NCBI GenBank assembly: GCA_900539505.1
Contig: UQCL01000020.1
Span: 1 to 30,157, forward strand
Source of the DNA: an uncultured Campylobacter sp.
Lineage (GTDB): Bacteria > Campylobacterota > Campylobacteria > Campylobacterales > Campylobacteraceae
Direction: 5' to 3'
Length of the DNA stretch: 30,157 nucleotides
Both the position numbers and the translations under genes were made by a program. The notes below the pieces were generated by a model, which saw nothing but the letters and a program-made list of their open reading frames with translations, made no database searches and was not told the origin of the DNA. Positions 7,563-15,025 of the stretch are shown here, piece after piece (position 1 is the stretch's first letter; every line of letters starts with the position of its first letter).

Positions 7563-7646
7563 ATGAGTAAAGCCGTACTTCACTCGGTGCTAGCGATAGA
7601 GGCCATTTTGTGGGGGCTTTTGTCGGCCGTGATTATAGGTGCGTAA
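7563..7646 (+). CDS. 27-residue single-span membrane protein
   Basis: ATG at 7563 has a near-ideal AAAGGAG 5 bases upstream. It opens a 27-codon frame whose product begins MSKAVLHSVLAIEAILWG and ends LLSAVIIGA. After a short basic N-terminus, nearly all of it is one hydrophobic helix (about residues 6-26) with a Glu and a Trp embedded. A consensus -10 at 7479-7484 supports a dedicated transcript. Small single-span proteins of this kind usually modulate a larger membrane protein or, less often, are type I toxins. No antisense RNA promoter was identified, so I do not call a toxin. No recognised family. It stands alone in a 1.2-kb gene-poor region. An upstream in-frame extension to 7383 is open but lacks a binding site. 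Confidence 0.6.
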   Translation: MSKAVLHSVLAIEAILWGLLSAVIIGA

Positions 7647-8223
7647 ATTTTGCGCTTTGAGCTAGGCGATCTGCCGAAATAATTTATAAAATTTACGAAA
7701 TTTGCGCCCCGCTTCGCATCTGCCGAAAAAGGGGCGCACCCGTGCTAACGATTAAATCAAAATTTTATTTACCCGCCGCCTGCTGCGCAACCTGGCCGCA
7801 CATAAACCTCGCTACGCATAAATCTGCCGCGCAAAACCCCGCTGCGTGCAAATCCATACCGCAGGCTAGTCGGCCGCACACAAACCTCGCTGTGCGCAAA
7901 CACATCGCCGCAAATTATAAAGATCGATAAAATTTTAAATACTACTAGCGGACGTGAGTCTATTTTGCCCTATTTCGTCTGCATCTTTTACAATATGTGC
8001 TCGCCCGCAAAACAGCTTGCGATAGGAAAATGATTTGAACGGTGCGGATTTCAAAATACGCGACCCGCTCCAAGCACCCGAATTTACGCCTTTGCCGCTA
8101 AGCGATTTTTAAAAGCTATCAAGCTAAAATTTATCCCGATTTGATATCAAATTTAAACTCAACCAAGACGGCAAAAATTTCACAAAAGACGCCGCAAGGG
8201 GCGAAATCTCAAAGGAGCCTAGC
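7647..8223. other. Gene-poor spacer with possible coding remnants
   Basis: No intact gene is supported here. Protein-like stretches appear in different plus frames in a head-to-tail order: LPYFVCIFYNMCSPAKQLAI (from about 7963), DLNGADFKIRDPLQAPEF (from about 8034) and FDIKFKLNQDGKNFTKDAA (from about 8139). The last is open into the next gene. They could be pieces of one gene broken by frameshifts, but I recognise no family. The open frame at 7742-7930 is repetitive and has no binding site. Confidence 0.35.
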
Positions 8224-8844
8224 GTGAAAAGATTGATAAATTTCCTGAAGCGCATTTACGCAGACCTGCTTGCAGGCAGAGCGCTACTACATCCGATCCT
8301 ACTTACGGCTGTATTTTTAGCGGCGAAATTCGGCACGCTATATGTCATAGATGAAAAAATTTTAGGAAGCGGCTATGATTTGGGGATATTTGGAGAATTC
8401 GCTTATTACATATTTTTTGATTTTGTCGCAGATGCCTATTTTATAGCTCTTTGCGCGCATATAATCTATGCTTCGCCCGAAGTCAAATCGTTTAAAATTT
8501 TACGCAAAATTTTACTCGCGGCAATCTTAGCGTCTTGCGCGCTGGGTTATTTTGCTTCGGACGTAAACTACCAAAAGCTAGGCGTCCTTGAAGCCTTTTT
8601 AATTGCCTCGCTAATTTGCATTTGCATCTATTCGGTCGCAACCGAGATATCAAATGACCGCTCAAACGCGGTATTTTGGGGTTTTGCCTATGTTCTTAAC
8701 TACATAGGTGCCTTATTTGTAATATTTCATGCGCAAGCCGCCGAAGTCGTAGCCGTCATTTTAATAATCCTCTGTCCGCTCGTGTGGATGTTTTATTTCA
8801 AATACGAATTTCAAAAATCGCTTGCGCAAACGGACGGAGTTTAA
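8224..8844 (+). CDS. Hypothetical integral membrane protein
   Basis: This 206-residue protein has a short basic N-terminus and about five membrane helices (around residues 25-45, 58-80, 95-113, 122-140 and 150-190, the last probably two spans). Motifs such as FGEFAYYIFFDFVADAYFI and WGFAYVLNYIGALFVIF are not diagnostic of a family I know. The start is GTG at 8224 with AAAGGAG 6 bases upstream. The frame is open for a further ~27 codons upstream without a start codon; that upstream stretch looks like a remnant of another gene. It is convergent with the TauE-type exporter and I cannot assign a function. Confidence 0.75.
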   Translation: MKRLINFLKRIYADLLAGRALLHPILLTAVFLAAKFGTLYVIDEKILGSGYDLGIFGEFAYYIFFDFVADAYFIALCAHIIYASPEVKSFKILRKILLAAILASCALGYFASDVNYQKLGVLEAFLIASLICICIYSVATEISNDRSNAVFWGFAYVLNYIGALFVIFHAQAAEVVAVILIILCPLVWMFYFKYEFQKSLAQTDGV

Positions 8845-8905
8845 ATTTTAAAATTTAAAGCACCCTTTAGGCCTAATTTAGGCGCGGCAGGCAAAACGAA
8901 TAGCG

Positions 8906-9646
8906 CTAGTTTAGGGCGATAAATTTTTTGATCGTCACGCAAAGTATCGTGACGACAAGCGCGATCATCCAGCGCTTTTGAGCCTTTTTGCCGATCTTGT
9001 GCGAGGTTTTTACGCCCGCGTAAACGCCCGCTAGCGAGCCGATGCCTAGCAACGCGCCGATCTTATAGTACACGAGCCCGTGCGCGGAAAGGCTCAGAAA
9101 GCCCGCGCTTGAGGAAAATATCACGAAAAATAGCCCCGTGCTGACGGCCTTTTTGATGTCGTAGTTTAAAAAGCTGATCAAAATAGGCATCACGAATACC
9201 GCGCCGCCGATACCCACGCTGATCGCCACGGCGCCGACGAACAGCCCCACGATAAAGAGCAAAATTTTAGATTCGTTAGCCTCGCCGGTGGGCTCGGTCG
9301 GGGTTTTGAATAGTTTGATTAAATTTATGATCTGCACCAAAATAAGCGTGCCCAGAAGGAATTTCGACGAAAAATAGCTTACGATAAAGCCGCTACTAAG
9401 CGCGCCGCAAAAGCCCCCGAGCCCCAGCACCAGCGCCGGCGCGACGTCGAGCATTTTGCTTTTAAAATTTACGAACGAGCCGAAAATCGAGCTGAAGATC
9501 ATCTGCATGATGCTGATGCCGATGGCGTACTTGACGTCGTAGCCGAAGAGCATCATCACGGGCACCACGACGGTGCCGCCGCCGATGCCGAAAAATCCGC
9601 TGATAAAGCCTACGCAGGCGCCGATTAAAATGTATTCAAAAAACAT
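8906..9646 (-). CDS. TauE/SafE family membrane permease
   Basis: This 246-residue protein has about eight membrane helices and the internal duplication of the TauE/SafE (TSUP) family. The first half carries GFFGIGGGTVVVP (residues 17-29) and the second SVGIGGAVFVMP (143-154). Family members export or import sulfonates, sulfite, sulfoacetate or related organosulfur anions across the inner membrane. Length and end (GKKAQKRWMIALVV, then a last helix) are normal. The start is ATG at 9644-9646 with AAGGAATACGG upstream. No sulfur-metabolism gene lies next to it, so the substrate cannot be inferred from context. Confidence 0.92.
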   Translation of the reverse strand: MFFEYILIGACVGFISGFFGIGGGTVVVPVMMLFGYDVKYAIGISIMQMIFSSIFGSFVNFKSKMLDVAPALVLGLGGFCGALSSGFIVSYFSSKFLLGTLILVQIINLIKLFKTPTEPTGEANESKILLFIVGLFVGAVAISVGIGGAVFVMPILISFLNYDIKKAVSTGLFFVIFSSSAGFLSLSAHGLVYYKIGALLGIGSLAGVYAGVKTSHKIGKKAQKRWMIALVVTILCVTIKKFIALN

Positions 9647-9770
9647 CCGTATTCCTTATTTCAGCCCCTTTGGTCTCGCCGAATTCCGCTTTCTGCGACT
9701 CGTCATTAAAATTTACCACTTGCAAGCGTTTAAATTTAGGCGCGAAATTTAGTAAATTTAAAGCTTATAG

Positions 9771-10447
9771 TCATTTTGCTTCGCGCATCCATTCGCGGTA
9801 GCGCTCGCGCGAAATTTTTATATTTTCATATCGCAAGGCGTCCGCGCGAAAGCATTTTAGGCTCAGTTCATTACCCTCAAAGCCCGCGAAATCAGCTTGC
9901 TCGTAGATGTCGTAACCGCTCTGCATGCAGTCTAAAACATCGACATATCTCTGCTCTTCGCTCATCGGCTCGGCAAAGCTCACCAAATGCACGCCGTTTG
10001 GAGCCGCCCAGTAGCAGCCGTCCACCGCCAGCGCGTCCCAACCCCGCAGATAGTGCACGCCGTCCCAAATGAAGCTCTCCTTGCCGTCTAGCCAGGCGTC
10101 CGGCACGAAGCGCATGATCTGCGCTGAGGCTAGATCAAGCACGCTGTAGCCGTATAAGTCCTGGCGAAAGACGAGGTAAAATTTGCCGTCTGCGTGGCGG
10201 ATTAAGCTAAAAAATTCCGCCCGATCGTCTATACAGCGCCAGCTTTTTATCTGCGTTTTGCTAGCATCAAACAGCGTGTATTCGCCGCCGCTAAAGCTTG
10301 TCGCGCCGAGCCTATATGCGTCCTTTACGATCTCATATCCGCCGCTTAAATTTATCGTTTGACGCCGGGTAAAATTTTGCCCCTCGAAAAGAGTTTCCGC
10401 CTGTTTGATACGCGCTTGGTACTGCGCGGAATTACGGCATTTGCCAT
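9771..10447 (-). pseudogene. Hypothetical gene with a 5' frameshift
   Basis: A coherent frame (229 codons) is open from 10457 to the stop at 9771-9773 but contains no start codon in its first 100 codons. An ATG at 10445-10447 with a strong AAGGAG is in a different frame and would stop after about 31 codons. Adding one base just after this ATG (for example a fourth A in the GCAAATG run) joins them into a protein starting MAKCRNSAQYQA and continuing IKQAETLFEGQNF and INLSGGYEIVKDAYRLGA. The rest holds FYLVFRQDLYGYSVLDL, ESFIWDGVHYLRGWDALAVD and a helical tail ending RERYREWMREAK. I recognise no family; the aromatic beta-rich pattern recalls small contact-immunity-like proteins. A GTG at 10140-10142 could express a 123-residue C-terminal piece. 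Sequencing error cannot be excluded. Confidence 0.65.
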
Positions 10448-10457
10448 CGTGCGCTCC

Positions 10458-11135
10458 TTAAAATTTTATGCAGGTGGGTTAAATTTTACGCTGCCGCCAA
10501 CAGCTCTCGCTTCTTAAATTTCATCCGAACCGAATAAATTTAGCTCCGTAGAACGGCAAAATTTGACCGCTAGACGGCAAAGCTCAAGCATTTGGCGGCA
10601 ACCGATAACCGCTAAGCGTAGCCTATGGCAGGTAGCCGCGCGCTCTAAATTTTGCCCTCGACTTGCGAATTTCATAAAATTTACCCGCAGCTTGGGTGCC
10701 CTGCCGATGTTTTGCAATACCGCGTCGCCTTCAAACGCTCGCACACGAGAGCGTGAAATTTTATGAGCGTTTAAAATTTCGAGACATTTAAATTTCACGA
10801 TATTTAAAATTTCACGACGTTTTAAATTCTAGCGGAATTCGAAATTTCGCAAGTATTTGAAATTTCACAACCTTTAAAATTCCACTAGCACTTTAAATTT
10901 TATCCAAATGCGGACAGCCAAACCGCCCGGACGGACAGACCGCTCAAATTTGCTAGCCCGCGCCGTGCCGCTAGCTATCACTCAAAATTTACTCCCCAGA
11001 ATTTTGTTCCTATCAAGAGCGCAATAATCTCGCCACCAGCTATTACTCAAATTTACTCTCCTCCGCAGCGCCGCTAGCGTATAAATTTAAAATTTTACTC
11101 GCTCAAGACGCTGCGAACATTACTCGGTGCGAATA
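10458..11135. repeat. Repeat-rich gene-free spacer
   Basis: This 678-bp gap contains no convincing gene. From about 10754 to 10910 it is a ladder of degenerate 16-22 bp units built on TTTAAAATTTCACGA. AGCTATYACTCAAA followed by TTTACTC occurs at 10973 and again at 11038 (65 bp apart). TGCGAAYATTACTCGG occurs twice in tandem (about 11112-11144), with the second copy running across the flotillin stop codon. Open frames at 10514-10798 and 10563-10766 lack binding sites. Confidence 0.55.
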
Positions 11136-12560
11136 TTACTCGGATTTATCCTCACCCTTAGCGCCTGAAATTTTATCCAGCACCTTTTTGCCGACCTCGC
11201 TTTGATTTAGCGCTTCAAGCATCGCGGCTAGCTGCGTGCCGCCCTTGGCGCTTAAAATTTCGCCGAATTTACTCATCCCCTCGCCTACGCTGCCTTCGTT
11301 TGCGATGATCTTAAGATCCGCCGCGCTTAGCGCCTTGGCCTGCTCCAGGCCGATATCGCGGTTTGCTTCGATCTGCTTGATCGAAATGAGATAGGTCTGG
11401 TATCCCTGATTTTCGCCGATCTCGCGCGCGAGCTCGATCTGTGCGTTTACGGGCGCGAGCTCCTTCAGTCTAAGCGCTTCGGCCTCGGCAGAGCCTATCT
11501 TTAGCGTACCCTGCGCTTCTTTGTCCTTCATCTCCAAAAGCGCTGCGGCGGCGAGAAACTGCTTCTCCTTATCGCCCTGCGCTACTAAAATTTGATTTTC
11601 CTTGATCGCTTCGGCGTCGCGGATCTTGGCGTTTTTGCGCGCTTCGGCGTCGATCTCGATCTTGCGCTGCTCCTGCTCGGCCTTTACGATCTCCACTTGC
11701 TTTTTGATCTCGGCCTGCTTGACATCGTTTACCCGCACGACCTCCATCGCCTTTTCCTGCGTGATCTTTTGCTGATCTTTAATGAGCTGCTCGGCCTGCT
11801 CCTTTGAGATCGCGACCTCTCGCTCGTTTTCGACGGTTTTAAGGCCTACCATCTTATTGGCTTCCTGCTGGCGCACTTCGGTTGCTTGCGCGGCTTCGAT
11901 CTCGGCGATCTGGGCGAGCTTGGTGTTGTTTGCGACCTCTACGCGGCTTTCCTTTTCGATCTGGGATTTTTTCTTCTCCATGATGTTTAAGATGACCTTG
12001 CTGCCGCTGCTATCTCGGATATCCATCAGCTCGATGTTTTTAACGGGCTCGATACCCCAGTTTTGCAGCTGCGTCTTTACCGCCTTAGTAAAATCATCTC
12101 CGAGCTCGGAGCGGATCTGCAATATGTCCTCAAGCACGCGGCTTGAGAGGATCGAGCGGATCGAGCCTTGAATGATATTTCTAAGCTGATTGTTAAGATC
12201 CTCAAAATTATTAACGCGTTGCGCGGCTAAATTTGAATCCATAATCCTAAAAAACGCCGTGATATCGACGACGAAAGGAAGCCTGCCTAGATCATACGCC
12301 TCGTAATCCTCGATCTTGATACTAAAAACAGAGACCGGCAAAACGATCTTCGTAACGCCCAGCACCGGCACCCAACTCGGGAATTCATAGTAGCTATTGC
12401 CGTTACCGGTATCTTTGCCGTAACTCGTCGTCTTGCGCGCACTCTGGACGATATGCACTTCATTCGTCTCCACTATGCGCCTGAAAAACAGAGGCACGAT
12501 GATGAAAAGCACCACTAAAATCCCAGCGGCGGCGCCTATTAAATATAAAATTTCACCCAT
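11136..12560 (-). CDS. Flotillin-like SPFH-domain protein
   Basis: This 474-residue protein has an N-terminal membrane helix (LIGAAAGILVVLFIIVPLFF, about 7-26). An SPFH/band-7 domain follows to about residue 195 (RIVETNEVHIVQSARKT, LPFVVDITAFFRI, ILSSRVLEDILQIRSELGDD, WGIEPVKNIELMDIRD). A long Glu/Ala-rich coiled coil then covers roughly 195-400 (EKKKSQIEKESRVEVANNTK, EQLIKDQQKITQEKAMEVV). The C-terminus (LSAADLKIIANEG, LAAMLEALNQSEVGKKVLDK) is of flotillin/YqiK type. Such proteins oligomerise at the inner membrane and organise microdomains. No NfeD-type partner gene is adjacent. ATG at 12558-12560 has AAAGGAG, and a TATAAT lies upstream at 12595-12600. It is divergent from the metal-binding protein gene. 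Confidence 0.93.
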   Translation of the reverse strand: MGEILYLIGAAAGILVVLFIIVPLFFRRIVETNEVHIVQSARKTTSYGKDTGNGNSYYEFPSWVPVLGVTKIVLPVSVFSIKIEDYEAYDLGRLPFVVDITAFFRIMDSNLAAQRVNNFEDLNNQLRNIIQGSIRSILSSRVLEDILQIRSELGDDFTKAVKTQLQNWGIEPVKNIELMDIRDSSGSKVILNIMEKKKSQIEKESRVEVANNTKLAQIAEIEAAQATEVRQQEANKMVGLKTVENEREVAISKEQAEQLIKDQQKITQEKAMEVVRVNDVKQAEIKKQVEIVKAEQEQRKIEIDAEARKNAKIRDAEAIKENQILVAQGDKEKQFLAAAALLEMKDKEAQGTLKIGSAEAEALRLKELAPVNAQIELAREIGENQGYQTYLISIKQIEANRDIGLEQAKALSAADLKIIANEGSVGEGMSKFGEILSAKGGTQLAAMLEALNQSEVGKKVLDKISGAKGEDKSE

Positions 12561-12594
12561 TTTCTCTCCTTTAAAAATGCTAAATTTAAAATGG

Positions 12595-12600
12595 ATTATA
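12595..12600 (-). promoter_or_regulatory. -10 box for the flotillin gene
   Basis: TATAAT on the minus strand lies about 35 bases upstream of the flotillin ATG. Confidence 0.5.
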
Positions 12601-12672
12601 TAAAAATTTACTTTGAAAAATAATAAATAATCGCGGCGGTTAAAATTTACGGAATTTTAATGAGATTTTATG

Positions 12673-12678
12673 TAATAT
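12673..12678 (+). promoter_or_regulatory. -10-like box for the binding-protein gene
   Basis: TAATAT preceded directly by TG lies about 40 bases upstream of the ATG at 12717. It is a plausible but imperfect -10. Confidence 0.4.
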
Positions 12679-12716
12679 TGCGATCTATATTTTAACGTCT
12701 GTAAGAAAGGTAAAAG

Positions 12717-13736
12717 ATGAAAAAAATTCTACTTGCACTGTTGGTAAGCGCGCTTTTTGCAAGCGCGGCAGAGCTTAGAACTATCAAGGATATGGACGGC
12801 GCCGAGGTTAAAATCCCCGCAAACGTGGAGCGTATCGCAGCGCTTTGGCATGCGAACAACCAAATTTTGCTGGCCCTCGGCGGAGCGGATAAAATCGTCG
12901 CCACCACCGATAATATCAGCAAAAACGCATGGTTTCTTAAAATTTATCCGCGCCTAGCGCAGATCCCCGTGCTGCTAAAAAATAACGACGTAAATTTAGA
13001 GGAGCTGATGAGCCGTAACCCCGACGTAGTCATCATCTCAACCGCACTGGCGGGCGAAAATTTAACTAAGCAAGGCTTTACGGTTTTAAAGGCGTCCTTT
13101 AGCGACTACGAGCAGATGAGGCGCAGCATCAGGATGTGCGGCGATATGCTAGGCGGCGACGCACCGCAAAGAGCGAAGGATCTGATCTCAAATTTAGATA
13201 AAAATATCGCTTTGGTTAGCGGCCGCACCGCAAATTTAAGCCCCGATAAGCGCCCGCGCGTCCTTCACATCGTAGGCGGAAGCGATCTTTTAAAGATCGA
13301 CGGCAAGGGCACGCTGATCGACTCATGGATAGAGCTAGCCGGCGGCACGAATGCGATCACCGCTACCAAAGGCCCGATGAAGACTATCACCGCCGAGGAG
13401 ATCATCGCGAGCAACCCGCAGATCATAATCGTGGGCGGCGATCATAACGAAGATGCCGTAGCTCAGATCAAATCCAGCCCGATCTACAGCGGCACGGATG
13501 CGGTCAAAAACGGACGCGTTTACGGCAATCCGCGCGGGGTTTTCAACTGGGATCGATACGGTGCGGATGCGGTGCTTCAAATTTTATGGGCGGCAAAAAC
13601 CATTCAGCCCGAGCTCTTTGCCGACATCGACATAAAAGCCGAAACGAAGGCGTTTTATAAAAAATTTATGAATTACGAGCTCAGCGATACGGAATTCGGC
13701 TATATTTTAAAAGGGCTTAGCCCGGAGGGTAAATAA
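12717..13736 (+). CDS. Periplasmic iron-siderophore/cobalamin-type ABC binding protein
   Basis: This 339-residue class III solute-binding protein (Periplas_BP_2 family) has a cleavable signal peptide (MKKILLALLVSALFASAAEL) and no lipobox. Landmarks are IKDMDGAEVKIPANVERIAA, LWHANNQILLALGGADKIVA, LMSRNPDVVIIS, RPRVLHIVGGSDLLKIDGKG, LIDSWIELAGGTNAI, ITAEEIIASNPQIIIVGGD and VFNWDRYGADAVLQILWAAK. Family members deliver ferric chelates, haem, cobalamin or related ligands to a BtuCD/FepDG-type transporter. No permease or ATPase gene is near, so it must work with a transporter encoded elsewhere. ATG at 12717 is preceded by AGAAAGGTAAAAG. No Fur-box-like inverted repeat was convincing in the divergent gap. 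Confidence 0.9.
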   Translation: MKKILLALLVSALFASAAELRTIKDMDGAEVKIPANVERIAALWHANNQILLALGGADKIVATTDNISKNAWFLKIYPRLAQIPVLLKNNDVNLEELMSRNPDVVIISTALAGENLTKQGFTVLKASFSDYEQMRRSIRMCGDMLGGDAPQRAKDLISNLDKNIALVSGRTANLSPDKRPRVLHIVGGSDLLKIDGKGTLIDSWIELAGGTNAITATKGPMKTITAEEIIASNPQIIIVGGDHNEDAVAQIKSSPIYSGTDAVKNGRVYGNPRGVFNWDRYGADAVLQILWAAKTIQPELFADIDIKAETKAFYKKFMNYELSDTEFGYILKGLSPEGK

Positions 13737-13800
13737 GGCGCACAAACGGGCGGCGTCAGCGCTACACCTAGCAGGCAGCATCCGCGCCGAATGCTCGTCA

Positions 13801-13849
13801 TGCGGCGGTACATCGGCACAGAATGTTTCATTGTGCGGCGGTACATCGG
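13801..13849 (+). repeat. Two exact 16-bp direct repeats
   Basis: TGCGGCGGTACATCGG occurs at 13801-13816 and 13834-13849, 33 bp apart. GAATAGACAATCCGTC and GGATAGACAAATCGTC follow as another imperfect pair. Only two copies with a 17-bp gap argue against CRISPR. The rest of the 13737-14122 gap holds no supported gene. Confidence 0.6.
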
Positions 13850-13883
13850 TGCCGAATAGACAATCCGTCCTATTTCGGCACCG
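13847..13883 (+). terminator. Possible hairpin downstream of the binding-protein gene
   Basis: CGGTGCCGAA (13847-13856) pairs perfectly with TTCGGCACCG (13874-13883) across a 17-nt loop, about 110 bases after the gene end. No T-tract follows, so it may be a structural or decayed element rather than a terminator. Confidence 0.35.
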
Positions 13884-14122
13884 GATAGACAAATCGTCTA
13901 GTCATACGGGCTTAGACAAGCTCATCGACGCCCGAGCGCACCTATACACAGACACGGTTCGCTACTCGGGCGGATAATGCACCGAGCAAGGAGCACGCCG
14001 AATAAGCTGTGCGAGGCGGAGTAAAATTTAAACCCGCGGCGGGTGAAAAAGAACAAAGCAACGACAAGCAAACAAGGGCAAAATAAAGCTGCAAGATAAA
14101 ATTTAAAGCAAAGGAAGCGGTC

Positions 14123-14686
14123 ATGGAAATTTCATTTTTTACGACGCTTGAGCTCGCTCTAGCGGGCGCTTGGATACCCTCATTTGCGATGGTGCTGATA
14201 CAGTTTGTGTATATGTTTATCTACAAGGAGGTCGGCAGGCGCGCCACCGATACCTCGTGGTACACGCTCGCGGACAAGCGAAATGCGATCATAAGCTCGC
14301 TGCTGCAAGTAGCGCTGCTTATTTTATCGGTGTTCGTGCCGCTTAAGACGGGCAGCGCGTGGTTTTGGATCGGAGCGGTGATCTACGTAGCGGCTTTTGC
14401 GGGCTTCATCAAGGCGTTTTACGACTATGCGGCAGCCCCTGCGGACAGAGCCGCACAAGGCGGCATCTACCGCCTATCGCGCAATCCGATGTATTTCTTT
14501 TATTTCCTCGGCATGGCGGGCGTTTGCGTCGCCTCGGCGTCGCTGTGGCTACTCATAGTGATAGTGCCCTTTGCCGTATATAACCATCTCGTGGTTCTCG
14601 GCGAGGAGCGCTACTGCGAGCGAGCCTACGGACAGGAGTATTTAGAGTATAAGCGCAAAACGCCGAGATATTTTTTGTTTTTCTAA
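14123..14686 (+). CDS. ICMT/PEMT-like membrane methyltransferase family protein
   Basis: This 187-residue protein has about four to five membrane helices. Its C-terminal half carries the isoprenylcysteine/phosphatidylethanolamine methyltransferase-like signature: IYRLSRNPMYFFYFLGMAG (about 115-133), then GEERYCERAYGQEYLEYKRK (160-179) and PRYFLFF at the end. In this family the Arg-His/Asn-Pro-Met-Tyr and Glu-Glu segments bind S-adenosylmethionine. Here the usual His is Asn (RNPMY), a common variant. The substrate in bacteria is generally unknown and lipid is a reasonable guess. ATG at 14123 has AAAGGAAG upstream. The gene is monocistronic and converges on the C40 peptidase gene, with a strong inverted repeat between them. 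Confidence 0.85.
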   Translation: MEISFFTTLELALAGAWIPSFAMVLIQFVYMFIYKEVGRRATDTSWYTLADKRNAIISSLLQVALLILSVFVPLKTGSAWFWIGAVIYVAAFAGFIKAFYDYAAAPADRAAQGGIYRLSRNPMYFFYFLGMAGVCVASASLWLLIVIVPFAVYNHLVVLGEERYCERAYGQEYLEYKRKTPRYFLFF

Positions 14687-14870
14687 GGGGAGCGGCGCGC
14701 GATTAAGCTTTAAAGCAGGAGCGTAAATTTAGATAGCGCTTTAAAATTTTAACCGGACTTGCGGGCTAATTTTAAAATTTGCCCGAAATTTTAAGGACTG
14801 CGAGATATAGGCTTAAATTTAGAACTAAATTTGAAAACCCGAAATTTTTAAATTTGCTCGCCGTCTAGGC

Positions 14871-14914
14871 TAAATTTAAAATGGCGCAGCACCTAAAACG
14901 CCATTTTAAATTTA
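14871..14914 (+). terminator. Bidirectional terminator (16-bp perfect stem)
   Basis: TAAATTTAAAATGGCG (14871-14886) and CGCCATTTTAAATTTA (14899-14914) are exact reverse complements around a 12-nt loop. It has a GC-rich inner stem with flanking A and T tracts on both strands. It sits between convergent genes (14123-14686 plus and 15026-16402 minus), so it probably ends both transcripts. The remainder of this 339-bp gap (14687-15025) holds no supported gene. Confidence 0.75.
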
Positions 14915-15025
14915 CGCTTGCGCGCACCGCAGCATCGTCAAGCGCGCTACTCCACCAACGGCAAAAGCAAACTATAACGACGGCTGCTAAGCGAAGCTCA
15001 ATTCACACTCATACCCGCAAGCAGC

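Noticed and set aside
11592..12171. Plus-strand Leu/Ser-rich open frames under the flotillin gene
   Set aside because: They are complementary shadows of the Glu/Ala coiled coil.
13801..13849. Possible two-repeat CRISPR
   Set aside because: There are only two 16-bp repeats with a 17-bp gap, no further units and no cas genes.
13942..14124. Minus-strand 60-codon hydrophobic open frame before the methyltransferase gene
   Set aside because: There is no binding site and it overlaps the promoter region of the plus-strand gene; probably chance.
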